64,000 nucleotides of DNA, taken from Bacteroidia bacterium. GTDB taxonomy: Bacteria; Bacteroidota; Ignavibacteria; SZUA-365. Positions 20,326 through 29,342 of this stretch are shown piece after piece. The position numbers and the translations under genes are program-made. Each line of letters begins with the position of its first letter. Position 1 is the stretch's first letter. Where the stretch lies: contig JAOSJT010000001.1 of assembly GCA_027493955.1 (NCBI GenBank), positions 4,388,552 through 4,452,551 on the forward strand, written 5' to 3'. Below the pieces are notes generated by a model. It was not told where the DNA came from. It did no database searches and saw only the letters and a list, made by a program, of their open reading frames with translations.

Positions 20326-21485
20326 AACCAAAAACCGGACATATAGACCTGTACGTCTTTCTTAGCGTCCTCGCGCTGATGATGTTCAGCGTGGGTGTCG
20401 TGTACAGCGCCAGCGTTTCCATTTCCGGAATACGGCACGGCGGCGATTCGGATTATCTGTTCCGCACACACGCCGTTCGTGTGGTGATGGGCGTTGGCGC
20501 GTTGTTCCTCGGTATGTTCGTCAATTATCATTCGTACAAGAACGTCAGCAAAATACTGCTGATCATCGCGCTCGCCATGCTCGCGTACACGCTTGTCGGC
20601 GGGGCGGTGGTGAAGGGAGCGCAGCGCTGGATATCCTTTGGACCCTTGCGTTTTCAGCCATCCGAATTTGCGAAATTCGCACTGGTCATCCATCTCGCGG
20701 TGCTGCTCTCGACCAAGCAACGATACATACACGATTTCCGCAACGGCTTCCTCCCGTTGATGATATGGATATTCTCGGTGGTCGGGCTGGTTTTTCTGCA
20801 GCCGAATTTCAGCACGGGAGCCATCATCCTCGGCATCAGTTTCATGGTTCTCTTTGTCGGCCGTGTGCAGCTGAAGCATATCGCCGGTGTCGCACTTGCG
20901 GCGCTGCCTGTCGTCCTGGTCTATGCTGTTTCGGCGGATTACCGTTGGAACCGCATCATGGCGCATTTCGGGGGCGAGAGCGCCGGTGGATCCGCCGGCA
21001 CCTATCAGATTGAGCAAGCGGTGATCGGGCTCGGCAGCGGCGGTGTTTTCGGTGTCGGTATGGGCATGAGCAAGCAGCGTGAGCTGTTTCTCCCGGAGTC
21101 CTACACCGATTTCATCTTTGCCATAGTCGGTGAAGAGTACGGATTCATCGGGGCACTTCTCGTTCTCGCGCTTTTCCTGGTGATCATGGTGCGAGGGATG
21201 AAAATCGCAAAACGTGCCACCGATGACCTGGGACGTTTTCTCGCGACCGGCATCACCGTCACCATCACCGTGTATGCTGTAATCAACACCATGGTGACCA
21301 CGGGCCTGCTTCCCACCACGGGACTACCCCTGCCCCTGCTCAGTTACGGGGGAACGAGCATTCTCTTTACGGCATACGCTCTCGGGATATTGCTCAACAT
21401 TTCCATGTTCACGCGCATTCGCCCGCGCGAGATTGTGCCTCAGGAGGCGCCGTCGGGACCACGGGTCGGGGAGCTGTACCAATGA
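20322..21485 (+). CDS. ftsW: Septal peptidoglycan polymerase FtsW (SEDS family)
   Basis: FtsW, 387 residues from GTG 20322 (GTGA overlap with the murD stop); the frame opens further upstream inside murD. About ten membrane helices are predicted. SEDS signatures are GAQRWISFGPLRFQPSEFAK (about residues 93-112), a large periplasmic loop with GTYQIEQAVIGLGSGG (about 226-241), PESYTDFIFAIVGEE and the C-terminal PTTGLPLPLLSYGGTS. It polymerises lipid II at the septum together with FtsI. The next gene, murG, overlaps by 4 bases. Confidence 0.96.
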   Translation: MKPKTGHIDLYVFLSVLALMMFSVGVVYSASVSISGIRHGGDSDYLFRTHAVRVVMGVGALFLGMFVNYHSYKNVSKILLIIALAMLAYTLVGGAVVKGAQRWISFGPLRFQPSEFAKFALVIHLAVLLSTKQRYIHDFRNGFLPLMIWIFSVVGLVFLQPNFSTGAIILGISFMVLFVGRVQLKHIAGVALAALPVVLVYAVSADYRWNRIMAHFGGESAGGSAGTYQIEQAVIGLGSGGVFGVGMGMSKQRELFLPESYTDFIFAIVGEEYGFIGALLVLALFLVIMVRGMKIAKRATDDLGRFLATGITVTITVYAVINTMVTTGLLPTTGLPLPLLSYGGTSILFTAYALGILLNISMFTRIRPREIVPQEAPSGPRVGELYQ

Positions 21486-22591
21486 GCCCGCGCATGCATA
21501 TCATTTTTGCCGGAGGCGGCACGGGCGGACATCTCTTCCCCGGAGTCGCCATTGCGCAAGCGGTGCAGCAACTCAAGCCGGATTGGAGCGTCAGCTTTGT
21601 CGGGTCCGGCAATCGCCTTGAAGCACGGGTCGTACCCAAGCTCGGCTATGACTTCGACGCATTATGGATTTCCGGATTCAAACGCCGTATCAGCGTGGAT
21701 GCCCTGCTGCTGCCGCTGAAAATCCTTGTATCGCTGGCGCAGTCGTGGAACATCCTGCGCAGACGCAAGCCGGCCCTGGTGGTCGGGACAGGCGGTTATG
21801 CGTCCGGTCCGATGCTGTACATGGCGGCGAAGACCGGTCGGCGCACGATGATACATGAACAGAACGAGTATCCCGGCGCAACGACGCGCATGTTGTCTTC
21901 GATGGTGGACGAAGTCTATGTCACCTACGAATCGAGCGCAACACGACTTCCTGCTGCGGAAAAGCTGTTCATCTCCGGGAATCCGGTACGGCCTGGTTTG
22001 TCACGCTCCTCAGCGGATGACGCGAAGGAGTTTTTCGGATTGATGCCCGAACGAAGAACAGTGTTCGCATTCGGCGGCAGTCTGGGATCGTCGTCCATCA
22101 ACAAGGCGGTGCGGCAGCTCGTGCCGCGTCTCGTACGTGAGGGATATCAACTCATCTGGCAGACAGGGGCGCGGGATATTGCGGAACTCGCAGCGATCGG
22201 CGCATTGTACGCCGGCCAGGTCGTTGTCAGGGCGTTTATCGACGATATGGACAAAGCCTATTCCGCGGCGGATCTGGTGCTTTGCCGGGCTGGTGCAACG
22301 TCTCTCGCCGAGCTCAGCGTGCTCGGCCTGCCTGCCATCCTGGTGCCCTATCCGTTCGCTGCGGCTGATCATCAGTACCATAATGCAAAGGCAATGGCCG
22401 ATGCCGGCGCGGCGCTCGTCCTTCGTGATACCGATTTGCATATGCTCGAAGGCCAGCTGTTCCGCCTGCTCGATGACGATGCGACGTTGGGTGCGATGGC
22501 TGCCGCCTCTTCGGCTCTGGGGCGGCCACAAGCCGCATTCGATCTTGCGCAGGCGGCCATACGCCTCGCGGAAACCGGAAAAGGAGCGTGA
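21482..22591 (+). CDS. murG: UDP-GlcNAc:lipid I N-acetylglucosamine transferase MurG
   Basis: MurG, 369 residues, a GT-B glycosyltransferase (family GT28) that turns lipid I into lipid II at the inner face of the membrane. The N-terminal loop is FAGGGTGGHLFPGVAIAQ (about residues 9-26), HEQNEYPG is at about 124, FGGSLGSSSIN at about 197, and the UDP-GlcNAc site is CRAGATSLAELSVLGLPAIL followed by YPFAAADHQYHNA. Start ATG 21482, or ATG 21494 (MHIIFAGG). An unknown membrane gene starts one base after its stop. Confidence 0.96.
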   Translation: MSPRMHIIFAGGGTGGHLFPGVAIAQAVQQLKPDWSVSFVGSGNRLEARVVPKLGYDFDALWISGFKRRISVDALLLPLKILVSLAQSWNILRRRKPALVVGTGGYASGPMLYMAAKTGRRTMIHEQNEYPGATTRMLSSMVDEVYVTYESSATRLPAAEKLFISGNPVRPGLSRSSADDAKEFFGLMPERRTVFAFGGSLGSSSINKAVRQLVPRLVREGYQLIWQTGARDIAELAAIGALYAGQVVVRAFIDDMDKAYSAADLVLCRAGATSLAELSVLGLPAILVPYPFAAADHQYHNAKAMADAGAALVLRDTDLHMLEGQLFRLLDDDATLGAMAAASSALGRPQAAFDLAQAAIRLAETGKGA

Positions 22592-22592
22592 C

Positions 22593-23087
22593 ATGGAAAC
22601 GGTGAATCGGGTATTCAAGCGCAAGCACGACTTCTACTATCTCACCTTACTGGTGTACGTGGCGTTTTTCGTGCTGTACATCTTCATCACCGGTACTGTG
22701 ACCGATGATACGGTGCAGTTCGGCTTCCGTGACCCCGTCGTCTATATCATCGCGGCCTTTATCGTTTACGCGCTCGTCATGCTGGTGATCAGCATGGTAC
22801 GGAATCAGCGATTGGAAATCACGGACACGAGCATCATTCTTCGCTCGCGATTTTATGAGCGGACCATACGGTTCAGCGACATCGAACGAGTCACCTTCGC
22901 GCGCGATCGCTACAAACCCAACGACGGGACGTTCGCCGTCCTCAAGCTGCGTCTATCCGGCCGACGCCGTCTGATGCGACTGCGTTTTGCGAATTATGAG
23001 CGTGAAAAAGAGTTGTATCAGCTCCTGAAAGCGCTTACCCAGCCGGGGAAGAATGACCCGGCGGCACGAGTGCGACATGATCCATGA
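22593..23087 (+). CDS. Unknown membrane protein with bacterial PH-like domain inside the dcw cluster
   Basis: 164 residues from ATG 22593, preceded by AAAAGGAGCG at the end of murG, so it is translated and tightly linked. Two membrane helices (about residues 13-34 and 47-69) are followed by a soluble beta-rich domain (about 75-155) of the bPH/YdbS-like kind, with LEITDTSIILRSRFYERTI and FSDIERVTF, then a helix with YEREKELYQLLKAL. I do not recognise a named family, and standard dcw clusters have no gene here. Its place between murG and murC suggests a role in envelope growth or division, but nothing in the sequence proves this. An 82-base gap separates it from murC. Confidence 0.75.
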   Translation: METVNRVFKRKHDFYYLTLLVYVAFFVLYIFITGTVTDDTVQFGFRDPVVYIIAAFIVYALVMLVISMVRNQRLEITDTSIILRSRFYERTIRFSDIERVTFARDRYKPNDGTFAVLKLRLSGRRRLMRLRFANYEREKELYQLLKALTQPGKNDPAARVRHDP

Positions 23088-23169
23088 AATCATGCAGCGA
23101 TGCCAAACGTCCGAATTTGAACAGCACACCCTATCCTGAAAACGGATCAACCATAGTGAAGAGCAGCGC

Positions 23170-24552
23170 ATGAAATTCGCGAATATCAACCACATCTACT
23201 TCGTCGGCATCGGCGGCATCGGGATGAGCGGCATCGCCGAGATTCTGCTGAATCAGGGCTTTCGTGTTTCAGGCTCGGACCTCACCATAACCGAGGTGAC
23301 ACGTCACCTCGCTGAGGTGGGTGCGACGGTATACGAAGGGCACAATCCGGAAAATCTGCATGACGTGGATGTGCTCGTCTATTCGTCGGCTGTTTCGCAG
23401 GACAACCCTGAAGTCATCGCGGCCATCGAGCGGAAAATCCCTGTGATTCGTCGCGCGGAAATGCTCGCCGAAGTCATGCGCCTGCATCACGGCATCGCCG
23501 TTGCGGGAACGCATGGAAAAACCACCACCACTTCCATGCTTGGCATGGTGCTCATCGAAGGGCAGAAAGATCCCACCGTCATCGTCGGGGGCAAGCTGCA
23601 TGCCTTTGGCGGAACCAACGCGCGCCTTGGCAGCGGTGAGTTCATGGTGGTGGAAGCGGATGAGTACGACCGCTCCTTCCTCAAGCTCAATCCCTCCATC
23701 GCCATCCTGACGACACTCGAAGAGGAACATCTCGACATCTATGGCAGTCTGGAGGATTTGAAAACCGCCTTCATCGAATTCGCCAACAAGGTGCCGTTCT
23801 ACGGTTTCGTCGCTCTCTGCCTCGACGAACCCACGCTGCAGGAAATCCTCCCGGAGATTCAGCGGAAAGTGGTGACCTACGGCTTCTCCTCGCAAGCGGA
23901 CGTACAGGCGGTGGATCTCGTGCAGAAGGAGCAGCGCAGCAGCTTTACCGTCGTCGCCAGGGGACACGAACTCGGCATGATTACGCTGGGTGTTCCGGGG
24001 GAACACAACGTGCAAAACGCCCTTGCCGCCGTGGCGGTCAGTCTCGAACTCGGTATCCCGTTCGAGCAAATAAAACGGGCGCTCGATGCTTTCGCCGGTG
24101 CCTTCCGACGCTTCGAACTCAAAGCCGATGTTGGCGGGGTGCTGGTTGTGGACGACTACGCGCACCATCCGACCGAGGTCAAGGTCACGCTCAAAGGAAT
24201 CAAGGCGGGCTGGCGTCGGCGTGTCATCTGCGTATTTCAGCCGCATACCTACACGCGCACCCGCGATTTCTATAAAGATTTCGGCCGCTCTTTCATGAAC
24301 GCCGATCTGCTCATTGTCACGGACGTCTACGCGGCTCGCGAACGCGCAATACAGGGCATCACCGGTGAAATCATCGCCGAAGCGGCGAAAAATTTCGGAC
24401 ACAGAAATGTGCAGTACATTGCCGACAAGACGCAACTGGCCGAGGTGCTGGAAGCGGTGGTGAAAGAAGGCGACATCGTGATCACCATGGGTGCGGGCGA
24501 TATCTATATGCACTGTTCACGCTTTATTGAAAAGCTCAAGGACCGCAAGTGA
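23170..24552 (+). CDS. murC: UDP-N-acetylmuramate:L-alanine ligase MurC
   Basis: MurC, 460 residues, adds the first amino acid to UDP-MurNAc. The N-terminal nucleotide fold shows FVGIGGIGMSGIAEILL (about residues 11-27), the ATP loop is VAGTHGKTTTTSMLGMVL (about 111-128), EADEYDRSFL is at about 159, and the C-terminal domain has VVDDYAHHPTEVKVTL (about 327-342) and FQPHTYTRTRDF. It is preceded by 82 bases with no clear promoter and by GAAGAGCAGCGC. It belongs to the cluster by orientation and content. murB begins one base after its stop. Confidence 0.97.
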   Translation: MKFANINHIYFVGIGGIGMSGIAEILLNQGFRVSGSDLTITEVTRHLAEVGATVYEGHNPENLHDVDVLVYSSAVSQDNPEVIAAIERKIPVIRRAEMLAEVMRLHHGIAVAGTHGKTTTTSMLGMVLIEGQKDPTVIVGGKLHAFGGTNARLGSGEFMVVEADEYDRSFLKLNPSIAILTTLEEEHLDIYGSLEDLKTAFIEFANKVPFYGFVALCLDEPTLQEILPEIQRKVVTYGFSSQADVQAVDLVQKEQRSSFTVVARGHELGMITLGVPGEHNVQNALAAVAVSLELGIPFEQIKRALDAFAGAFRRFELKADVGGVLVVDDYAHHPTEVKVTLKGIKAGWRRRVICVFQPHTYTRTRDFYKDFGRSFMNADLLIVTDVYAARERAIQGITGEIIAEAAKNFGHRNVQYIADKTQLAEVLEAVVKEGDIVITMGAGDIYMHCSRFIEKLKDRK

Positions 24553-24553
24553 C

Positions 24554-25492
24554 GTGCTGAATCTCGAGCACATACGGCAGCTCTGCACCGGCGGCATCAG
24601 CATCAGCGAACCGCTCGCACCGCTTACGTCCTTCCGCATCGGAGGGCCGGCCGATATCTATCTCGAGCCATCCACTACGGATGAACTGGTCGCGCTTGTC
24701 CGTTATTTTCGCGTCCAGGAAGTGTCGTACATTCTGCTCGGGAATGGAAGCAATATTCTGATCAGCGACGAGGGCTACCGAGGGGCTGCGCTGAGCATCG
24801 AGAAGGGCTTCTCGTCTGTCACGCTCGACGGCGATACCATCACCGCGGGCGCCGGAATCCGTCTGAGCACCTTTGTGGATTTTGCCATCACGCATAATTT
24901 CGCCGGCGTGGAAATGCTGGCCGGTATTCCCGGGACGCTCGGTGGCGGCGTGATCATGAACGCCGGAGCCTACGGAGGAGAGATTTCGGACCATCTCCTG
25001 GATGTTACCGTGCTTCGCGGTACGGACGTACGCACACTCTCCAGGGACGCATGCAATTTCCGGTACCGGAACTCCGATCTGAAAGAGGATATCGTGCTCT
25101 CCGCGCGCTTCCGCTTTCCCCGGGGAGATGCTCAGGAGCTTCGTCGCAGGCGAAAGGAATTGCTGCTCAAGCGCAATGCCGCGCAGCCGGTGAAGTTTCC
25201 CAATGCCGGAAGCATTTTTAAAAATCCCGAAGGCGATTTTGCGGCGCGGTTGATCGAGAGCAGCGGACTGAAAGGACAGCGTTTCGGTGGTGCAGTCGTA
25301 TCGGAGCTGCACGCGAACTTCATCGTAAACGACAGCGGTGCCACCGCGAACGATGTGGTGGCCCTCATCAACCGTGTACGCCGCATCGTATTCGAGACCA
25401 CCGGTGTGGTGCTCGAGCCGGAGATCCAGTTCATTGGCTTTTCCGCCGATCCCCTGGATCCGTTACCCCTGAACAGGCAGGTACAGGCATGA
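24554..25492 (+). CDS. murB: UDP-N-acetylenolpyruvoylglucosamine reductase MurB
   Basis: MurB, 312 residues from GTG 24554, one base after the murC stop; the frame upstream overlaps murC. This FAD enzyme reduces enolpyruvyl-UDP-GlcNAc to UDP-MurNAc. Motifs: TSFRIGGPADIYLEP (about residues 25-39), LGNGSNILISDEGYRGA (about 60-76), AGIPGTLGGGVIMNAGAYGGE (FAD site, about 121) and KFPNAGSIFKNPEGDFAA (about 214), with the serine used as proton donor in AGSIFKNP. It lacks the C-terminal extension of the E. coli (type I) enzyme and looks like type II. It overlaps ftsQ by 4 bases. Confidence 0.97.
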   Translation: MLNLEHIRQLCTGGISISEPLAPLTSFRIGGPADIYLEPSTTDELVALVRYFRVQEVSYILLGNGSNILISDEGYRGAALSIEKGFSSVTLDGDTITAGAGIRLSTFVDFAITHNFAGVEMLAGIPGTLGGGVIMNAGAYGGEISDHLLDVTVLRGTDVRTLSRDACNFRYRNSDLKEDIVLSARFRFPRGDAQELRRRRKELLLKRNAAQPVKFPNAGSIFKNPEGDFAARLIESSGLKGQRFGGAVVSELHANFIVNDSGATANDVVALINRVRRIVFETTGVVLEPEIQFIGFSADPLDPLPLNRQVQA

Positions 25493-26331
25493 GACGCAAA
25501 CGCACAGTAAAACCAACCCGACACCGCACCGTGGGCATCGCGATGTTTTTCGTCGTGTCCGCTATCGCGGCTATCGCTCTTGCGGCCGCGGAATGGCGCG
25601 AGAGTGTGACGGGTGTGGTCCTGGACGTTCGCGGTGTGAGCATCACCTCCAAGGCGGTGATCGCAGACGCCGTGGCGCTGAACGATTCTTCCAGTCTCAC
25701 CACGATTGATCTTCTCGAGGTGAAGCGGCGCATTCTCGCAAATCCGTACATACGCGACGTGGACCTGATGCGCGATCCGCCGCGTACCCTGGTCGTGAAC
25801 GTCACCGAAAGAAAGCCCATCGCAATGCTGATCAACGTACAGGCCGCCGACTGGCTTGTTGACGAAGACGGCTATGTGCTTCCCGCTGTGCATGCCCCCG
25901 AGGTGTACGATGTGCCGGTCATCACAGGTGCGGGCGATTTGCGGGTACTCAAACCGGGCGTGCGCATTGTGAGCAAGAAAGTGCAGAAAGCGTTGCAGGT
26001 GCTGCGGACGGCTCGCGGCATGGGCGGCGGCATCTTCCACCAGTTTTCTGAAGTACACGTCGCTCCCAAGCGCGACCTCGTGCTCTACACCATCGAGGCG
26101 GGCGTTCCGGTGATTCTCGGGCCGGTGGTGCATATCGAGAACAAGCTGAGAGCGTTCAATACGTTCTGGGAAAACGTGGCGATGAAATACGATCCCGCCG
26201 CGCTAGAATATGTGGATCTGCGCTGGAGCAATCAGGTCGTGACACGCTGGCGCGGAACGACGGACGCACCCGCGCAGGCGGAACAGAGCGATACGCTCGC
26301 CGTGCGCGACACACTCTTCATCAAGGAATGA
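25489..26331 (+). CDS. ftsQ: Cell division protein FtsQ
   Basis: FtsQ/DivIB, 280 residues: a basic N-terminal tail, one membrane helix (about residues 15-35), a POTRA domain (about 42-110, with LDVRGVSITSKAVIADAV and ANPYIRDVDLMRDPPRTL) and the beta domain (about 115-255) with ADWLVDEDGYVLP. It links early and late divisome proteins. ATG 25489 overlaps the murB stop (ATGA). Conservation is moderate, but domain order and gene position leave little doubt. Confidence 0.93.
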   Translation: MRRKRTVKPTRHRTVGIAMFFVVSAIAAIALAAAEWRESVTGVVLDVRGVSITSKAVIADAVALNDSSSLTTIDLLEVKRRILANPYIRDVDLMRDPPRTLVVNVTERKPIAMLINVQAADWLVDEDGYVLPAVHAPEVYDVPVITGAGDLRVLKPGVRIVSKKVQKALQVLRTARGMGGGIFHQFSEVHVAPKRDLVLYTIEAGVPVILGPVVHIENKLRAFNTFWENVAMKYDPAALEYVDLRWSNQVVTRWRGTTDAPAQAEQSDTLAVRDTLFIKE

Positions 26332-26349
26332 AACAACGACGGTACCGAT

Positions 26350-27603
26350 ATGAAAAGCAGACAATCATCCCATGCAGCAGATAATATCGTCGTTGGACTC
26401 GATATCGGGACGACCAAGATTTGCGTCCTTATCGCGGGCAAGGATGCCGACGGCCGCATCAATGTGTTCGGCATCGGCAAGGCGGAGAACGAGGGAATGG
26501 CCCGCGGTACGGTCACAAACATTGATAAGACGGTCCGGGCGATTCAGGAGGCCGTGCAACAGGCCGAACGCCAAAGCGGCATCAAAGTGCGCGCCGTCAA
26601 TGTGGGCATCGCCGGCGATCATATACAAAGTTTCCAGAGTCGCGGCGTCATTGCCATCAGCAATCCGGAGAACGAGATCGGACGCAAAGACGTGGAGCGT
26701 CTGCTGCAGGACACCAAACGTGTCGCGCTTCCGTCCGACCGCCGCATCATCCACGTCATCCCCCAGGAATTCATCGTGGACGGGCAGGACGGCATCTACG
26801 ATCCGGTCGGCATGGCGGGAGTGCGTATGGAAGCCAATGTGCATATCATCACCGGCGGTATCACCCCGGTGCAGAATATCTACAAATGCATTGAGCGCGC
26901 CGGACTCGAAGTCAACGATCTCGTCCTCGAACCACTGGCCTCCGCGTACTCGGTGATGAGTGAAGAAGAAAAAGAAGTCGGAATAGTGCTTGTGGATATC
27001 GGCGGCGGCACCACCGACATCGCCATCTTCGAGGATCGCACCATCCGACATACCGCCGTGCTGGCCATTGCGGGCAAGAAAGTGACCGAGGACATCCGCA
27101 AGGGACTGGGCATACTGAATGATGAAGCCGAGCGGCTCAAACGCGAGCACGGCTACGCCTATCTGCCGGAAATCGTGGAAAACGTGCGCATCCCGCTTCG
27201 TCCGATCGGCGGACGCGATGCGACGGAAATATCCCGCGATCTGCTCTGTCAGATCATACAGCCGCGCATGGAAGAAATTCTCGAAATCGTCGGTCTCGAA
27301 ATCAAGCGTTCCGGGTACTCCAAGCACCTTCACTCCGGCATCATTCTCACAGGCGGCGGATCCCTCATCAAGGGTACAGCGGCGTTGGCCCGCGAGGTGC
27401 TCGGCATGCCGGTGAAGATCGGCATACCCAGCGGCTTCTCCGGCGGCTTCGTCGCCGAGGTGGAGAATCCCATCTACAGCACCTGTGTCGGCCTCGTCAT
27501 GCACGGCATGAGAAGCATCGGTCCCGAAAGCTTCAGCACCAGCGCCGACGCCGGCCGTCCGAATGTGCTGCGCAGGATCATGGATTGGTTTAATGAGCTG
27601 TAG
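26350..27603 (+). CDS. ftsA: Cell division protein FtsA
   Basis: FtsA, 417 residues, an actin-like ATPase that anchors FtsZ to the membrane. Phosphate 1 motif GLDIGTTKICVLIAG (about residues 15-29), SHS2/1C domain (about 85-165), phosphate 2 motif VLVDIGGGTTDIAIFE (about 214-229), adenosine motif LTGGGSLIKG (about 334). It ends in a short amphipathic helix, LRRIMDWFNEL, the usual membrane anchor. The TAG stop at 27601-27603 is followed after three bases by a heptamer repeat array. Confidence 0.97.
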   Translation: MKSRQSSHAADNIVVGLDIGTTKICVLIAGKDADGRINVFGIGKAENEGMARGTVTNIDKTVRAIQEAVQQAERQSGIKVRAVNVGIAGDHIQSFQSRGVIAISNPENEIGRKDVERLLQDTKRVALPSDRRIIHVIPQEFIVDGQDGIYDPVGMAGVRMEANVHIITGGITPVQNIYKCIERAGLEVNDLVLEPLASAYSVMSEEEKEVGIVLVDIGGGTTDIAIFEDRTIRHTAVLAIAGKKVTEDIRKGLGILNDEAERLKREHGYAYLPEIVENVRIPLRPIGGRDATEISRDLLCQIIQPRMEEILEIVGLEIKRSGYSKHLHSGIILTGGGSLIKGTAALAREVLGMPVKIGIPSGFSGGFVAEVENPIYSTCVGLVMHGMRSIGPESFSTSADAGRPNVLRRIMDWFNEL

Positions 27604-27606
27604 ATG

Positions 27607-27718
27607 GTGAAGAGTGAAGAGTGAAGAGTGAAGAGTAAAGAGTGAAGAGTAAAGAGTAAAGAGTGAAGAGTAAAGAGTGAAGAGTGAAGAGTAAAGAGTA
27701 AAGAGTAAAGAGTGAAGA
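27607..27718 (+). repeat. Heptanucleotide tandem array (16 units) between ftsA and ftsZ
   Basis: Exactly 16 consecutive 7-base units (112 bases), each GTGAAGA or GTAAAGA. The only variable position is the third base. The order of that base is G G G G A G A A G A G G A A A G. It begins 3 bases after the ftsA stop. The purine-rich strand is the coding strand of the cluster. No unit is degenerate, which suggests recent expansion or conversion. Confidence 0.95.
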
Positions 27719-27780
27719 ATGAATCATAAGCGGCAAAATAGCACCTCGGCAATTCAGCAAAGATTGGCGGCTCCAGGCCC

Positions 27781-27809
27781 CTTCACCCTTTACCCTTTAC
27801 TCTTTACCA
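27781..27809 (-). repeat. Inverted partner of the ftsA-ftsZ heptamer array
   Basis: Four 7-base units in the opposite orientation (TTCACCC, TTTACCC, TTTACTC, TTTACCA), complementary to the GTRAAGA array about 62 bases upstream. In RNA the two could pair to form a long stem between ftsA and ftsZ. The remaining ~100 bases to ftsZ hold no recognised element other than the GAGGAG ribosome binding site before ATG 27908. Confidence 0.8.
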
Positions 27810-27907
27810 CAATCCGGTACCAACGACAACCGATAATATGAGAAACATATACAAACAGATTTTTCAAGTGAATGCAATTCTGTAACACCATCATCTGAGG
27901 AGACCCC

Positions 27908-29098
27908 ATGGCTATTCTGTATGACAACTCGATGGATACCCGGGCGAAGATCCGGGTCGTCGGCGTCGGCGGTGGCGGCGGTAACGCCATAGACGACATG
28001 ATTCAGCGCGGTATCGAAAACGTGGAGTTCATTGCGGTGAATACCGACGCGCAAGCGCTGGACCGCAACGGATCCTCGTTTAAAATTCAGGCCGGCCGTA
28101 ATCTGACGCGCGGCCTTGGCGCCGGAGCGGATCCCTCAGTCGGGTATCGCGCGGTGGAGGAGGACAAAGAGGAAATAGCCGCGGCACTGAGCGGATCCGA
28201 CATGGTATTTGTGACCGCCGGCATGGGCGGCGGAACCGGTACGGGCGGAGCGCCGGTGGTGGCGAATATCTCCAAAGGCACCGGGGCACTTGTCGTCGGT
28301 ATCGTGACCAAGCCCTTCCACTTCGAGGGCAAGCGCCGCATGGCACAGGCGGAAGAAGGGATCGAGGAACTGCGCAAGCACGTCGACACACTTATTGTCA
28401 TACCGAATCAGAAGTTGCTTTCCCTCGTGGATAAAAACACGCCGGTATCCGAAGCCTTCCAGCTCGCCAATGAGGTGCTCTACAATGCCACACGCGGCAT
28501 CGCCGAAATTATCGCCGTACCCGGTTTGGTCAATGTGGACTTTGCGGACGTCCGCACCATCATGCGCGACATGGGCGATGCGCTTATGGGCAGCGGCATC
28601 GCCTCCGGCGAGAACCGCGCCGTGGAAGCCGCGCACAACGCCATTTCCAGTCCGCTGCTCGACGGCGTCAGTATCGGCGGAGCGCAAGGCGTCCTGGTCA
28701 ACATCACCGGCGGTGCCAACACGTCGCTGGTCGAAATTGACGAAGCCGTATCCATCATCACCGAAGCGGCCGGCGAGGACGCCAACGTCATCTTCGGTTC
28801 GGTGATTGACGAAGCGCTCGAAGACAAGCTCATGGTCACCGTCATCGCCACCGGCTTTAATAAGCGCAACGTCGGTGCGCGTCGCCCGGCCATGCCGCAG
28901 TCCGCTTCGCGTCAACCCCAGCAGCAGACCGCGATGCGCATTCCCACGGGCATCACCGAAATTCGTGAGTACGACGAGCCCGCCTTCGTGCGCAAGGGTC
29001 TCTCCCTGACCACCAGCGACGACGACGACGCCTCGGGCCAGCGCATCGAGAAAAGCAATCCCGACCGTCCGGCATTTTTGCGGAAGATTATGGACTGA
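27908..29098 (+). CDS. ftsZ: Cell division protein FtsZ
   Basis: FtsZ, 396 residues, the tubulin-like GTPase of the division ring. The GTP signature GGGTGTG is at residues 107-113, with VVGVGGGGGNAIDDM at about 17-31 and the T7 loop NVDFADVRTIM at about 210. A variable linker (about 320-380) leads to the C-terminal peptide DRPAFLRKIMD, which binds FtsA and is typical of Bacteroidota/Chlorobi FtsZ. GGAG lies 8 bases before the ATG. It is the last gene of the dcw cluster and is followed by a strong hairpin. Confidence 0.98.
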   Translation: MAILYDNSMDTRAKIRVVGVGGGGGNAIDDMIQRGIENVEFIAVNTDAQALDRNGSSFKIQAGRNLTRGLGAGADPSVGYRAVEEDKEEIAAALSGSDMVFVTAGMGGGTGTGGAPVVANISKGTGALVVGIVTKPFHFEGKRRMAQAEEGIEELRKHVDTLIVIPNQKLLSLVDKNTPVSEAFQLANEVLYNATRGIAEIIAVPGLVNVDFADVRTIMRDMGDALMGSGIASGENRAVEAAHNAISSPLLDGVSIGGAQGVLVNITGGANTSLVEIDEAVSIITEAAGEDANVIFGSVIDEALEDKLMVTVIATGFNKRNVGARRPAMPQSASRQPQQQTAMRIPTGITEIREYDEPAFVRKGLSLTTSDDDDASGQRIEKSNPDRPAFLRKIMD

Positions 29099-29132
29099 TT
29101 CTCTCTCACTCTTTCTTTACCTCCTCAAGCAG

Positions 29133-29166
29133 CGCCGCCCGCCCTCTCCTCATGGGGCGGGCGGTG
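29133..29166 (+). terminator. Hairpin terminator after ftsZ
   Basis: CGCCGCCCGCCC (29133-29144) pairs with GGGCGGGCGGTG (29155-29166), with one wobble and a 10-base loop. The T tract after it is poor (TGCTTCTCC). The stem core resembles the terminators at 58318 and 60088. Confidence 0.7.
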
Positions 29167-29342
29167 TGCTTCTCCGGGTGTACGGAATCCGGTCAGTAAT
29201 TTGTGGATTGAATGGTATTACGGAGATTGCGGATATTTCAGGAATTGCTGAGCAACGCGTTTCGTGAATGTAAAAAAGGACGTTGCTGTCGCGAAAATAA
29301 ACGTCCCGGCGGTGAAGGACCTGAAGCTGCGGAGTTGTAACG

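Noticed and set aside
27607-27718. Tandem array as a CRISPR or iteron-type origin
   Set aside because: Units are contiguous 7-mers without spacers, no cas or replication initiator gene is near, and no DnaA boxes were noticed.
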